Virus record (IMG/VR): IMGVR_UViG_3300005582_000061
Coordinates: 1-30,919 of that record
Direction: 5' to 3' (one strand)
Source of the DNA: a virus
Length of the DNA stretch: 30,919 nt
In this document: positions 18,712-25,730 of the stretch, piece after piece
Position numbering within the stretch: position 1 is the first letter of the stretch
Layout: each line of letters starts with the position of its first letter
Notes under the pieces: generated by a model
Seen by the model: only the letters and a program-made list of their open reading frames with translations
What the model was told of the DNA's origin: nothing
Databases searched by the model: none
Translations under genes and position numbers: made by a program

Positions 18712-18735
18712 TGTTATAAAGGAAGTCACCCCAAG

Positions 18736-19644
18736 ATGACAACAATAATTAATACCACCGGACGTAAAGTCAAATATCTCAATAACAGAGATCTATTAGC
18801 CGAGATACATAAAAGCAAATGTAGTTACAGTAGTTTTATAAGTCCAGAATATACACAACATGATATAATTCTACCCAACCTGGACAAAATTAACATTCGT
18901 ACTATTGCAGATGCCAAACGTGCCAGGGCAAAAAGGATGGGCATTGCGGCATTTATGGCTGCTCGCATTGCCGGAGATAAAAAGAGTAAGCTGGCAGAAC
19001 TTACACCAGACTATAAGAAAATAGTTAAACAAGATATTATTATACGAATAATGACGTTTGAACATATTCCGTTATCTCCTGGACGTAAAAAAACTTTAAA
19101 AAATACCGCAGACAGTCATGATAAAGTAAATTTTCCGCCTTTCCAACACTGGAAATTTAACGATGAAGACGAATTAATCTGTGTAGGAAAGAGTCATTGG
19201 AAAGGTAGTTTAGAAACTGGTCATTTTTCCAAAGATCACGGACGCATTACTGAAGAACTTGGAAAAATGTATATTAAACTATCCGAGCGATATGCGCAAC
19301 GCAGTAACTGGCGCGGGTACACCTATGTTGAAGAAATGAAGGGACAGGCCATTTTACAATTAAGTCAGATTGGTTTACAGTTTGACGAAAGTAAATCAGA
19401 GAACCCATTTGCTTACTACACAGCCGCAGTAACTAATAGTTTTACAAGGGTGTTAAATCTCGAAAAGAAAAATCAAAATATACGAGATGACCTCTTGGAA
19501 AATGCTGGATTAACTCCTAGTATGACTAGACAACATAGTCAAGAGTTTGCCGAAGAAATAGCCAGGCAGGCAGAGATTTATAAAAATATGCGTATGCCGA
19601 AAAGTGAACAAACTGCTATAGAAGATGAAGAGGAAGAGACTTGA
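18736..19644 (+). CDS. 55: Late-transcription sigma factor gp55
   Basis: gp55 replaces the host sigma factor on RNA polymerase and directs it to TATAAATA-type late promoters. The N-terminus YLNNRDLL (residues 14-21) parallels T4 YVNNKELL. The core YIKLSERYAQRSNWRGYTY, then QAILQLSQIGLQFDESKSEN and PFAYYTAAVTNSFTRVLNLE (residues about 179-247) parallels the T4 region-2-like helices ([21 protein letters not shown], then NPHAYITQACFNAF). At 302 residues it is much longer than T4 gp55 (185). About 120 extra residues separate these two blocks, with motifs such as RIMTFEHIPLSPGRKKT and ELICVGKSHWKG. The C-terminus is acidic (EDEEEET). AAAGGAAG provides the ribosome site. Its own promoter lies just upstream. 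Confidence 0.93.
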   Translation: MTTIINTTGRKVKYLNNRDLLAEIHKSKCSYSSFISPEYTQHDIILPNLDKINIRTIADAKRARAKRMGIAAFMAARIAGDKKSKLAELTPDYKKIVKQDIIIRIMTFEHIPLSPGRKKTLKNTADSHDKVNFPPFQHWKFNDEDELICVGKSHWKGSLETGHFSKDHGRITEELGKMYIKLSERYAQRSNWRGYTYVEEMKGQAILQLSQIGLQFDESKSENPFAYYTAAVTNSFTRVLNLEKKNQNIRDDLLENAGLTPSMTRQHSQEFAEEIARQAEIYKNMRMPKSEQTAIEDEEEET

Positions 19645-19681
19645 CAAATGCCTATTAACTCTGCTAAAGTAGCAGTAGGAG
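19641..19681 (+). promoter_or_regulatory. gp55-gp47 junction: possible promoter, hairpin and ribosome site
   Basis: TTGACA (19641-19646) overlaps the gp55 stop. The best -10 is a weak TAAAGT at 19665-19670, 18 bases on. A perfect 5-bp hairpin CTGCT-AAAGT-AGCAG (19661-19675) ends one base before the gp47 ribosome site AGGAG (19677-19681). The hairpin could tune translation of gp47. The promoter part is weak because of the poor -10 element. Confidence 0.35.
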
Positions 19682-19692
19682 AATAATAATTA

Positions 19693-20706
19693 ATGGCATT
19701 GTTTAAGAAAGTCGCTTGTTTTACAGACATTCATTTTGGATTAAAATCAAATAGTCAAACACATAATCAAGATTGTGAAGAGTTTGTTGACTGGTTTATT
19801 AGTAAGGCTCTAGAAGAAGGTGCAGAAACTTGTATCTTTTTAGGAGACTGGCATCATAATCGCAATAGTATTAACCTAATTACTCTAGATACCAGTATAC
19901 GATGTTTGGAGAAATTAGGGGCGGCTTTTGAACAGTTCTTTTGGTTTCCGGGCAATCACGATCTATTCTATAAAGACAAGCGTGACATTCATTCCAGTGC
20001 CTTTGGTCGGCACATTCCAGGAGTTACCGTTGTAGACGGTCTTACAACTCTTGATGATGTTACCCTAGTCCCTTGGCTAGTAGGAGATGAGTGGAAGGAA
20101 ATGAAAAAGTTAAAGAGTCGATATGTATTTGGTCACTTTGAACTTCCTAGCTTTTACATGAATGCTATGGTGCAGATGCCGGATCATGGTGAGCTACAGC
20201 GTAGCGATTTATCTGGTCCAGAGTATGTGTTCTCGGGACACTTTCATAAAAGACAGCATAACGGTAACGTTGTTTACATAGGTAACGCATTTCCACATAA
20301 CTTTGCAGACACATGGGACGACGAACGAGGCATGATGACCTTAGAATGGGGCAGTAAGCCTGAATACTTTACATGGACAGATGCTCCTAAATTTAGAACA
20401 CTTAAATTAAGTGAGCTAATTGATCGTGAAGACGAGGTTATGAAATCTAAGATGTATTTTAAAGTGCATCTTGATATTGACATCACATATGAAGAAGCAA
20501 ACTTCTTAAAAGAGACATTTATTGCAAAACACAATATTAGAGAAATTAGTCTAATACAAGAAAAAAATTCTGTAGAAGGACTAATTGAGGACAACCCCGA
20601 TGCTAAATTTGAATCAGTAGACCAAATTGTTACAGATCAACTAGTAAACATAGAGTCAGATACCATTGACAAAAACAAATTATTAGAAATTTACCTTGGC
20701 CTATAA
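19693..20706 (+). CDS. 47: Recombination endonuclease subunit gp47 (Mre11/SbcD type)
   Basis: The nuclease half of the gp46-gp47 complex, which resects DNA ends for recombination-dependent replication. All calcineurin-like phosphoesterase motifs are readable: FTDIHFG with Asp12 and His14, FLGDWHH with Asp52, GNHD at 87-90, then FGHFELP and SGHFHKRQ in the 145-187 range. At 337 residues it matches T4 gp47 (339). AGGAG lies 11 bases before the ATG. The stop overlaps the gp46 start by one base (TAATG), which suits equal production of the two subunits. Confidence 0.96.
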   Translation: MALFKKVACFTDIHFGLKSNSQTHNQDCEEFVDWFISKALEEGAETCIFLGDWHHNRNSINLITLDTSIRCLEKLGAAFEQFFWFPGNHDLFYKDKRDIHSSAFGRHIPGVTVVDGLTTLDDVTLVPWLVGDEWKEMKKLKSRYVFGHFELPSFYMNAMVQMPDHGELQRSDLSGPEYVFSGHFHKRQHNGNVVYIGNAFPHNFADTWDDERGMMTLEWGSKPEYFTWTDAPKFRTLKLSELIDREDEVMKSKMYFKVHLDIDITYEEANFLKETFIAKHNIREISLIQEKNSVEGLIEDNPDAKFESVDQIVTDQLVNIESDTIDKNKLLEIYLGL

Positions 20707-22484
20707 TGTTTAAAATTAAAAATATAACTGTAAAGAACTTTCTTAGCGTGGGTGCGCAGACTCAAGCTGTGGATTTTGACAAAGAACACCTAACACTGGT
20801 ATTGGGTGCAAACTTAGACCTCGGTGGGGACGATAGCGGTAGTCGTAACGGCACTGGGAAGACCACTATAATTAACGCACTCAGTTATGCTCTTTATGGA
20901 CAGGCTCTAACCAATATACGAAAAGAAAACTTAATTAATGCAACAAACAGCAAGCAGATGCTGGTTACTGTTGAATTTGAAAAAGACGGAATGAAGTATA
21001 AAATCGAACGAGGTCGTAAACCTAATGTTCTTAAATTTTATGTAAACAACGAAGAACAAGAAGCCAAGGACGACGATGCACAAGGTGATAGTCGTGAAAC
21101 GCAGAAACAAATTGAACAACTGTTAGGCATGAGTCACACTATGTTCAAACATCTTGTTGCATTAAACACTTATACTGAACCTTTTCTTAGTATGAAAGCA
21201 TCGGATCAAAGAGAAGTTATTGAACAACTGTTGGGTATCACGTTATTAAGTGAAAAAGCCGAATTGCTAAAAGAACTAGTTAGACAAACTAAAGATTCTA
21301 TTCAAGCAGAAACATTTAAAATAGATAGCATTAAGACTGCAAACGAAAATATTCAACGAAGTATTAACAGTTTAGAATTAAAAAGTTCAGCATGGGAACA
21401 GAAAAAAGAAACAGATGTTAATAATCTAGTTAACGCTATTGTAGAATTAGGCACAGTTGACATCGAAAATGAATTAATCTTACATACAAATCTAAAAGTA
21501 TGGGAAGAAGACAATAAACGAATACAAAATCTTAATAAGCAAAGAGCCACTTTAGAAAATGCGGTTACACAAGCTGAAAAGACTGTTAAGAAATACGAGA
21601 AAGAGCTAGCAAGTCTTGCGGACAAAACATGTCATGCCTGTGAACAAGAACTGCATGATCATAAACATGAAGAAATGACTGCTACCGCTACAGGACATCT
21701 AGCCGAGGCACAAATATATTTTGAAAAAGTCGGCAGCGATTACCAGAAGGTAGTTGAAGAATTAGGACACGGGGATCAAACAGCAAGACCGCCTACTCCT
21801 TATTATGAGACTGAAGCAGAGGCATTGGGTCATCAAAATAATCTTTCTAACCTAGAACGCAGTTTTACAGCTAGAGATGCAGAATTAAATCCATATGATG
21901 AACAGATTGAAGAACTAAAAAATTCTGCTCTACAAGAAATTAATTGGGAACCTATTAACGACCTAGTTAAACTAAAAGACCACCAAGAGTTCTTACTTAA
22001 ATTATTAACCAATAAGGACTCGTTTATTCGTAAGAAAATTATTGATCAAAATTTAAGTTTCTTAAACAAACGATTAGGCTATTATGTTGACAAATTAGGA
22101 TTACCACACACAGTTGTATTTCAAAATGATCTAACTGTATTAATTACTCAGCTGGGACAAGACCTCGATTTTGATAATCTAAGTCGAGGAGAACGTAATA
22201 GACTAATTTTATCTTTAAGTTTTGCCTTTAGAGATGTATGGGAGAGTTTATATCAGCATGTAAACTTGTTATTTGTCGACGAACTTATTGACGCTGGCAT
22301 GGATAGTGCAGGTGTCGAAGCAGGGTTAGCTGTATTGAAGAAGATGGGGCGAGAAAGAAATAAAAATATATATCTAATATCTCACAAGGACGAACTAGTA
22401 GGACGGGTGAATAATGTGCTTAGGGTTATTAAAGAAAACGGTTTTACCAGTTATTCAAATGACATAGACTACGTAGAGGCATGA
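20706..22484 (+). CDS. 46: Recombination endonuclease subunit gp46 (Rad50/SbcC type ATPase)
   Basis: The ATPase partner of gp47. Walker A is GSRNGTGKT (residues 45-53). It is followed by a Q-loop region with NTYTEPFLSM and by the long charged coiled-coil arms. The zinc-hook tip is C309-H-A-C312 (CHAC). The ABC signature is LSRGERNRL near residue 492 and Walker B is LLFVDEL near 522-528, followed by a D-loop and ISHKDEL. At 592 residues it is close to T4 gp46 (560). The arms are short compared with cellular Rad50, as usual for phage. It shares the operon with gp55 and gp47. Confidence 0.96.
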   Translation: MFKIKNITVKNFLSVGAQTQAVDFDKEHLTLVLGANLDLGGDDSGSRNGTGKTTIINALSYALYGQALTNIRKENLINATNSKQMLVTVEFEKDGMKYKIERGRKPNVLKFYVNNEEQEAKDDDAQGDSRETQKQIEQLLGMSHTMFKHLVALNTYTEPFLSMKASDQREVIEQLLGITLLSEKAELLKELVRQTKDSIQAETFKIDSIKTANENIQRSINSLELKSSAWEQKKETDVNNLVNAIVELGTVDIENELILHTNLKVWEEDNKRIQNLNKQRATLENAVTQAEKTVKKYEKELASLADKTCHACEQELHDHKHEEMTATATGHLAEAQIYFEKVGSDYQKVVEELGHGDQTARPPTPYYETEAEALGHQNNLSNLERSFTARDAELNPYDEQIEELKNSALQEINWEPINDLVKLKDHQEFLLKLLTNKDSFIRKKIIDQNLSFLNKRLGYYVDKLGLPHTVVFQNDLTVLITQLGQDLDFDNLSRGERNRLILSLSFAFRDVWESLYQHVNLLFVDELIDAGMDSAGVEAGLAVLKKMGRERNKNIYLISHKDELVGRVNNVLRVIKENGFTSYSNDIDYVEA

Positions 22485-22490
22485 CGATAA

Positions 22491-22763
22491 ATGTTAGATG
22501 AGTACAACGAATTGCATTCAAAGTTTTTAAAAGAATTTTTAGAATATCACAATGCTCATATTAGTTTTATATATTCAAAACAGGGTAGAGATAAGAACGA
22601 TGCTGTTAAAAGAGCATTGAGACAATTAAGAGAAACTGCTAAGGCGCTTAACAGCGAATTAACTGCTTTTAAGAAAAAGAAGTCGGAATATTACAAAGAC
22701 CATTACCAACAACAAAGGAAAAATAAAAATGGAAACAAACAATCAGATGAAAACACAATTTGA
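22491..22763 (+). CDS. Small basic helical protein, possible distant paralogue of the next gene
   Basis: A 90-residue, strongly charged, helix-rich protein. Residues about 38-65 (AVKRALRQLRETAKALNSEL, then TAFKKKKSEYY) share a spaced pattern with the Hc1-like protein encoded next: K/R-A-L-x2-L-x4-K-A-x3-E-[LI]-T-A-x-K. The tail is Lys/Gln/Asn-rich. Its last 35 bases overlap the next gene in another frame. The overlap and the gp46 spacing (6 bases) place it in the gp55-gp47-gp46 operon. Nucleic-acid binding is a guess from composition. No family is recognised with confidence. Confidence 0.7.
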   Translation: MLDEYNELHSKFLKEFLEYHNAHISFIYSKQGRDKNDAVKRALRQLRETAKALNSELTAFKKKKSEYYKDHYQQQRKNKNGNKQSDENTI

Positions 22764-22923
22764 AGAATTTTTAAAAGAGGACGAAAAATTCACTTCTGGC
22801 AATAGTGCCGCAGGTACTCGTGCTCGCAAAGCATTAGCCGAACTGTCAAAGTTAATTAAAGCTCGTCGTAATGAAATTACTGCTGAAAAGAATGCTCGCA
22901 AAGAAGCCAAGGCAACAAAATAA
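22729..22923 (+). CDS. Histone H1-like (Hc1-type) DNA-binding protein
   Basis: A 64-residue basic protein with the segment SGNSAAGTRARKALAELSKL followed by IKARRNEITAEKNARKEAKA. This resembles the N-terminal domain of chlamydial Hc1 (GNKAAAQRVR...KEVAKLYRKESIKAEK), a family also seen in T4-like marine phages. Such proteins bind or condense DNA. It lacks the long Lys/Ala-rich tail of bacterial Hc1 and ends in a short basic stretch. The start is backed by AAAGGAA 8 bases upstream. It overlaps the previous gene and ends 2 bases before the next start. Confidence 0.75.
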   Translation: METNNQMKTQFEEFLKEDEKFTSGNSAAGTRARKALAELSKLIKARRNEITAEKNARKEAKATK

Positions 22924-22925
22924 TT

Positions 22926-23768
22926 GTGTATACTACCTATGAGATTACAATAGGTAATGATACCAACCAGTATCAGTTACAGTATCAGCTGTATTCTCAT
23001 AGGCCTGCACAAGTATGGGCAGAAATAATTAACAATTTAACAGTAAATGATCTGCGTTCTACATTAGACCCGTGGCGAGGACTTACTAGGTCATGGGATC
23101 AAAAGTTTAATGAATTTAAACAACTAATAAAAGACCTTAATCAGTGGGTTCCAGAAAAAATAAATGAGGATTGGTATGACGGAGATATAGGACAGAGCCT
23201 AAATAACCTGCATACTTCTTGGCCAGAACCGTATGAACATGTTACTGATCTCATTAAAGAACAGCAGTTGGTTAGGTTCAACGATCTTATTCACGGATTG
23301 CAGGTAATTAACTCATCTAAAAATGCAGGTAAAGATAGGTTATATCTTTTATTGTGTTCAGATAAGTCTGATCGTATCCCGTTTGAACAGGATGACTATC
23401 AGTATTTCAAACCCAATATAGCGTTTGGTGATTTAACATTACATTATACAGAAGTAGGAAGACATCCGTTAGAATTGTATATTAATAATGATACCAACTG
23501 CCCACCGGATCAAATTGTACCTCAAAGTGTGATATCATCTTATCACACATTAAGATTTTTTGACATTCCTGCAACATGGGAGGGGTTTGCTGAGTTTTAT
23601 CAGTCAAGCGGAATTGCATGGCCTTATCAATTAGAAGATCCAAAACTAGCAGTAGGGTATATATCATTAGGAAAACTCAACTCAATAAACAACAATTATT
23701 ACACTAGAGAAGAAGCATTTAATACTGTATACTCGTGTAATCAGATCATAGGTTGGTCAGTGCATTGA
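22926..23768 (+). CDS. Protein of unknown function (280 residues)
   Basis: No family recognised. It is a soluble-looking protein without signal peptide or membrane segment, rich in Trp, Tyr and Asn (for example VWAEIINNL, TLDPWRGLTRSWDQKF, WEGFAEFYQSSGIAWPY). An early helical half (residues 25-130) is followed by a beta-rich half with GDLTLHYTEVGRHPLELYIN. The only usable start in frame near the beginning is GTG at 22926. The nearby ATG at 22939 is out of frame. A weak AAGG lies about 13 bases upstream. It lies between the Hc1-like and GIY-YIG genes in the same rightward run, so it is probably an early or middle gene. Confidence 0.8.
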   Translation: MYTTYEITIGNDTNQYQLQYQLYSHRPAQVWAEIINNLTVNDLRSTLDPWRGLTRSWDQKFNEFKQLIKDLNQWVPEKINEDWYDGDIGQSLNNLHTSWPEPYEHVTDLIKEQQLVRFNDLIHGLQVINSSKNAGKDRLYLLLCSDKSDRIPFEQDDYQYFKPNIAFGDLTLHYTEVGRHPLELYINNDTNCPPDQIVPQSVISSYHTLRFFDIPATWEGFAEFYQSSGIAWPYQLEDPKLAVGYISLGKLNSINNNYYTREEAFNTVYSCNQIIGWSVH

Positions 23769-23783
23769 CACCATAACTAAAAT

Positions 23784-24212
23784 ATGTCATGGACTTACCA
23801 AGGTGCTATTATCGAAGAATTACCTGAAGATTGTGTTGGATTTGTTTATCTAATCACTAATACAACTACAGGACGGAAATACATAGGCAAAAAATTAGCA
23901 AAATTTAGTAAAACGACCTACAAGACTGTAAAGTTAAAGAACGGCAACAAGAAAAAAAAGAAAATCAGAGGCAAAATAGACAGTGACTGGAGAGAGTATT
24001 ATGGCTCTAGTCCTAACTTAACAGCAGATATCAACACCTTAGGCAAAAACAACTTCACTCGCGAAATACTATACTATTGTAAAAGTAAATCCGAAACATC
24101 TTACATTGAGGCCCGCGAACAATTCGACCGCAAAGTATTAGAATCCGATGATTATTATAACGGGCATATACAAGTCCGTGTCCATGGCTCCCACATTAAA
24201 ACAAAAATTTAA
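23784..24212 (+). CDS. GIY-YIG nuclease-like protein
   Basis: A 142-residue protein with an N-terminal GIY-YIG-type motif: FVY at residues 20-22 and YIG at 33-35, within GFVYLITNTTTGRKYIGKK. A Lys-rich insert (residues 44-62) follows, then WREYYGSS, an NFTREIL strand, and an ELK-like helix with IEAREQFDR whose Glu/Arg could be catalytic. Proteins of this shape are widespread in T4-like phages as free-standing putative nucleases. It may be a homing-type or DNA-processing enzyme. Activity is not certain because the usual GIY-YIG catalytic Arg is not placed with confidence. The gene ends where the structured non-coding region begins. Confidence 0.75.
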   Translation: MSWTYQGAIIEELPEDCVGFVYLITNTTTGRKYIGKKLAKFSKTTYKTVKLKNGNKKKKKIRGKIDSDWREYYGSSPNLTADINTLGKNNFTREILYYCKSKSETSYIEAREQFDRKVLESDDYYNGHIQVRVHGSHIKTKI

Positions 24213-24658
24213 GGCACCTTAAGCGGTAACAGCAAGCGTCAGCTAATATCAGACGCCCTAAACCTGGATCACGGATCGCAGGGATGGAAAACTCTCGCCG
24301 CTAAGAGTACTCAACCACTATCCTTTACAGGACGAGGATCGCAAATTCGCCGCGGTTTGGTTGTTTGAAGCAAGAAAATAGGCAAAATGAGGGGATAGAG
24401 ACACCCCACGTTTGTATGTATGTTAGCGTATATGTACAAACCGCCGCTGGATAAAGACGTAGCTCGTGGTACAGGCCAACCGCCACTGTAATGCTATAAC
24501 GCTAGGTGACACATGTTCGACTCGGATAATGTTGTTTTTTACTTTGCCCGTCCAGGGCAAAGTGTGACTGAACGATCTGGATAATACTTAATCATCTACG
24601 ATGAGACAATCAGCTTCGAGCGTAAGCGATGAAGCAAGTGAACGCAGTTCACTTTTAT
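24213..24658 (+). ncRNA. Candidate structured non-coding RNA (no family recognised)
   Basis: These 480 bases hold no reading frame of useful length and differ from the flanks: by my count GC is about 46% over 24241-24660, clearly above the AT-rich genes. Many local helices are exact: GCGTC/GACGC (24236-24256); CCTGGATC with GATC-G-CAGG (24263-24282); GGGG/CCCC (24391-24407); a 14-bp stem with G.T pairs closing a TAGC loop (24410-24441); GTGGT/GCCAC (24466-24486); 9-bp ACTTTGCCC/GGGCAAAGT (24541-24563); GCTTC/GAAGC around a GTAA tetraloop with facing GA steps (24613-24635). It ends in a terminator. Alternative pairings exist, such as GCGGTTTG (24352) with CAAACCGC (24437). The strand is inferred from the terminator and gene direction. 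The 5' end is unknown. It could also be a regulatory leader or replication/packaging site. Confidence 0.55.
24636..24658 (+). terminator. Rho-independent terminator at the end of the RNA candidate
   Basis: Perfect 8-bp stem AAGTGAAC / GTTCACTT with a GCA loop (24636-24654), running into TTTTAT. It lies immediately before the late promoter of orf265, so it insulates the upstream transcript. The U-run is short. Confidence 0.6.
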
Positions 24659-24660
24659 AA

Positions 24661-24668
24661 CATAAATA
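24661..24668 (+). promoter_or_regulatory. Putative late promoter (CATAAATA) for orf265
   Basis: CATAAATA, 28 bases before the ATG of orf265 and just after the terminator. The same octamer occurs before gp26 on the other strand. It implies late expression of orf265. Confidence 0.6.
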
Positions 24669-24695
24669 AATTCAGTATACCTTTAAGGAATAGTT

Positions 24696-25493
24696 ATGAA
24701 GATCGATCAGTTATTAGAATATCCACAGGCAGTTGCTCCTGATAGTCCGTTAGCTAGGGCTAGAGAAAGAGAAGCCTCTAAGAAAAAATCTACTTCAGAT
24801 ATTAATCTTGGTAAAGATCCTTCTGTAGTTCCTGATACAAGTGCAACTCCTGTACAATGGGGAACTGGACAAGGTGCATATAGCTCTCAAAGTCCTTACA
24901 AAGATGTTAAAACTTCAGTAAACGGTACACCTGTTGCTACAACAGGTAATGCAGTAGCGCCTATGGGCAACACAGCACCTAAAGCTATATGGAAAGATAA
25001 AGCTGTAGACGCAGCCAGGGGTGTAGGTAATGCATTAACCACTGGAGCCAAAGCAGTTGCTAAACATGCACCGGCAGTTGGCCAGGGTATCAGCAATGTT
25101 GCCCAAGGAGTAGGTACAGCAGGAACAGGTATTGCCAAAGCAGCCGGTGACATAGCTTCTCAAACAGCAGGTGGAATTACACAGACAATTGGAGCCGCAG
25201 GTGGCGGTCTAGTTCATGGATTTAAAACAGCATCTAGAGGCAATAAGTTTATGTCTAAAGATCCCAACGTTAATCCTATTGATCGTGCTAGAGAGATTAC
25301 AGGATATCAACCAACTTATCAGCAACAGGTTGCCAACAAAGATAAAGAAGATGCTGAAAGAATGGAAAAATATAAAAGAGCATCAGGCGGTTCTAGTAGT
25401 AATGATGTTGACCTAACTGCTCAGCAGTCAGATGAAATTGATCAACTTAAGGCTAGACTAGACTCTATAGAACAGCTGGTAAGAGCTAGATAA
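24696..25493 (+). CDS. Ala/Gly-rich protein of unknown function, possible internal head protein
   Basis: A 265-residue protein with no recognised domain. The N-terminus MKIDQLLEY resembles the short capsid-targeting propeptides of T4 internal proteins (MKTYQEFIAE), and LLE-Y would fit the L/I-x-E cleavage rule of the prohead protease. The middle (residues 100-180) is Ala/Gly/Thr-rich low complexity with amphipathic repeats (GVGNALTTGAKAVAKHAPAV). The end (about 245-262) is a short coiled coil (DEIDQLKARLDSIEQLV). It has its own late promoter and an AAGGAA ribosome site 5 bases before the ATG. It converges with the gp26 unit with no base between the stop codons. The head-protein idea is inference from the N-terminus and late timing; a structural or scaffold role is equally possible. 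Confidence 0.75.
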   Translation: MKIDQLLEYPQAVAPDSPLARAREREASKKKSTSDINLGKDPSVVPDTSATPVQWGTGQGAYSSQSPYKDVKTSVNGTPVATTGNAVAPMGNTAPKAIWKDKAVDAARGVGNALTTGAKAVAKHAPAVGQGISNVAQGVGTAGTGIAKAAGDIASQTAGGITQTIGAAGGGLVHGFKTASRGNKFMSKDPNVNPIDRAREITGYQPTYQQQVANKDKEDAERMEKYKRASGGSSSNDVDLTAQQSDEIDQLKARLDSIEQLVRAR

Positions 25494-25700
25494 TCAAAAG
25501 AACGGTAGTTTAGTTTCTTTAGTTGTTTCGAGATTGCTTTCTACAATCTCTGCAATAATAGCTCTGCTGTCATAATCTAGCATATATGCCTGCTCTATAT
25601 TAAGAGCGCCTCTCATAAACCAAGCTAATCTGTAAAGTTCTTTTATTATGGCTTTTGACTCAACTTCTAGTTCTTTAACTACCTCATGTATCTCTGACAT
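25494..25700 (-). CDS. Small tail-assembly chaperone-type ORF, probably made as a -1 frameshift extension of gp26
   Basis: A 68-residue frame from ATG at 25700 (open further upstream through TTG 25712 to the gp26 slippery site). It is helical and has a WFMRGALNIEQAYML segment and a conserved-looking end NLETTKETKLPFF. From memory, small proteins of this type follow gp26 in marine T4-like phages. No ribosome site is within reach of the ATG, and the ATG falls inside the 3' arm of a 6-bp hairpin. The frame is -1 relative to gp26 and has no stop between the slippery site and its own end, so a fusion of 288 + 76 = 364 residues is predicted. It may correspond in role to T4 gp51 or the lambda T domain. 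Confidence 0.7.
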   Translation of the reverse strand: MSEIHEVVKELEVESKAIIKELYRLAWFMRGALNIEQAYMLDYDSRAIIAEIVESNLETTKETKLPFF

Positions 25701-25730
25701 AGTTAATGTCAAAAGCCTTAGCCGAAAAAA
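25695..25730 (-). promoter_or_regulatory. Candidate -1 ribosomal frameshift site at the end of gp26
   Basis: On the minus strand, T TTT TTC (25730-25724) fits X XXY YYZ in the gp26 frame (codons GAT TTT TTC), two codons before the gp26 stop. Twelve bases later a 6-bp hairpin TGACAT-TAACT-ATGTCA (25711-25695) could stimulate slippage. A -1 shift enters the open frame of the next ORF. The 12-base spacer is longer than the usual 5-9. Confidence 0.6.

Noticed and set aside
23765-23793. TTGACA at the end of the 280-residue gene as a promoter for the GIY-YIG gene
   Set aside because: No -10 element at 16-18 bases, and the expected position falls inside the GIY-YIG gene.
24307-24400. Possible group I intron core next to the GIY-YIG gene (CTCAACCACTATCC resembles the td intron R element; CTATCC can pair with GGATAG at 24393)
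   Set aside because: No convincing S element or P7/P3 pairing, no split exon, and the flanking genes are complete.
24455-24530. tRNA-like fragments in the RNA candidate (GTAGCTCGTGGTA resembling a D-arm, GTTCGACTC resembling a T-loop)
   Set aside because: No acceptor, anticodon or T stem can be paired around them. The resemblance is local only.
24531-24563. T-run followed by the strong hairpin ACTTTGCCC/GGGCAAAGT, as a terminator
   Set aside because: The T-run is on the 5' side of the hairpin on this strand, and on the other strand it would be an A-run after the hairpin. It does not fit a terminator in either direction.
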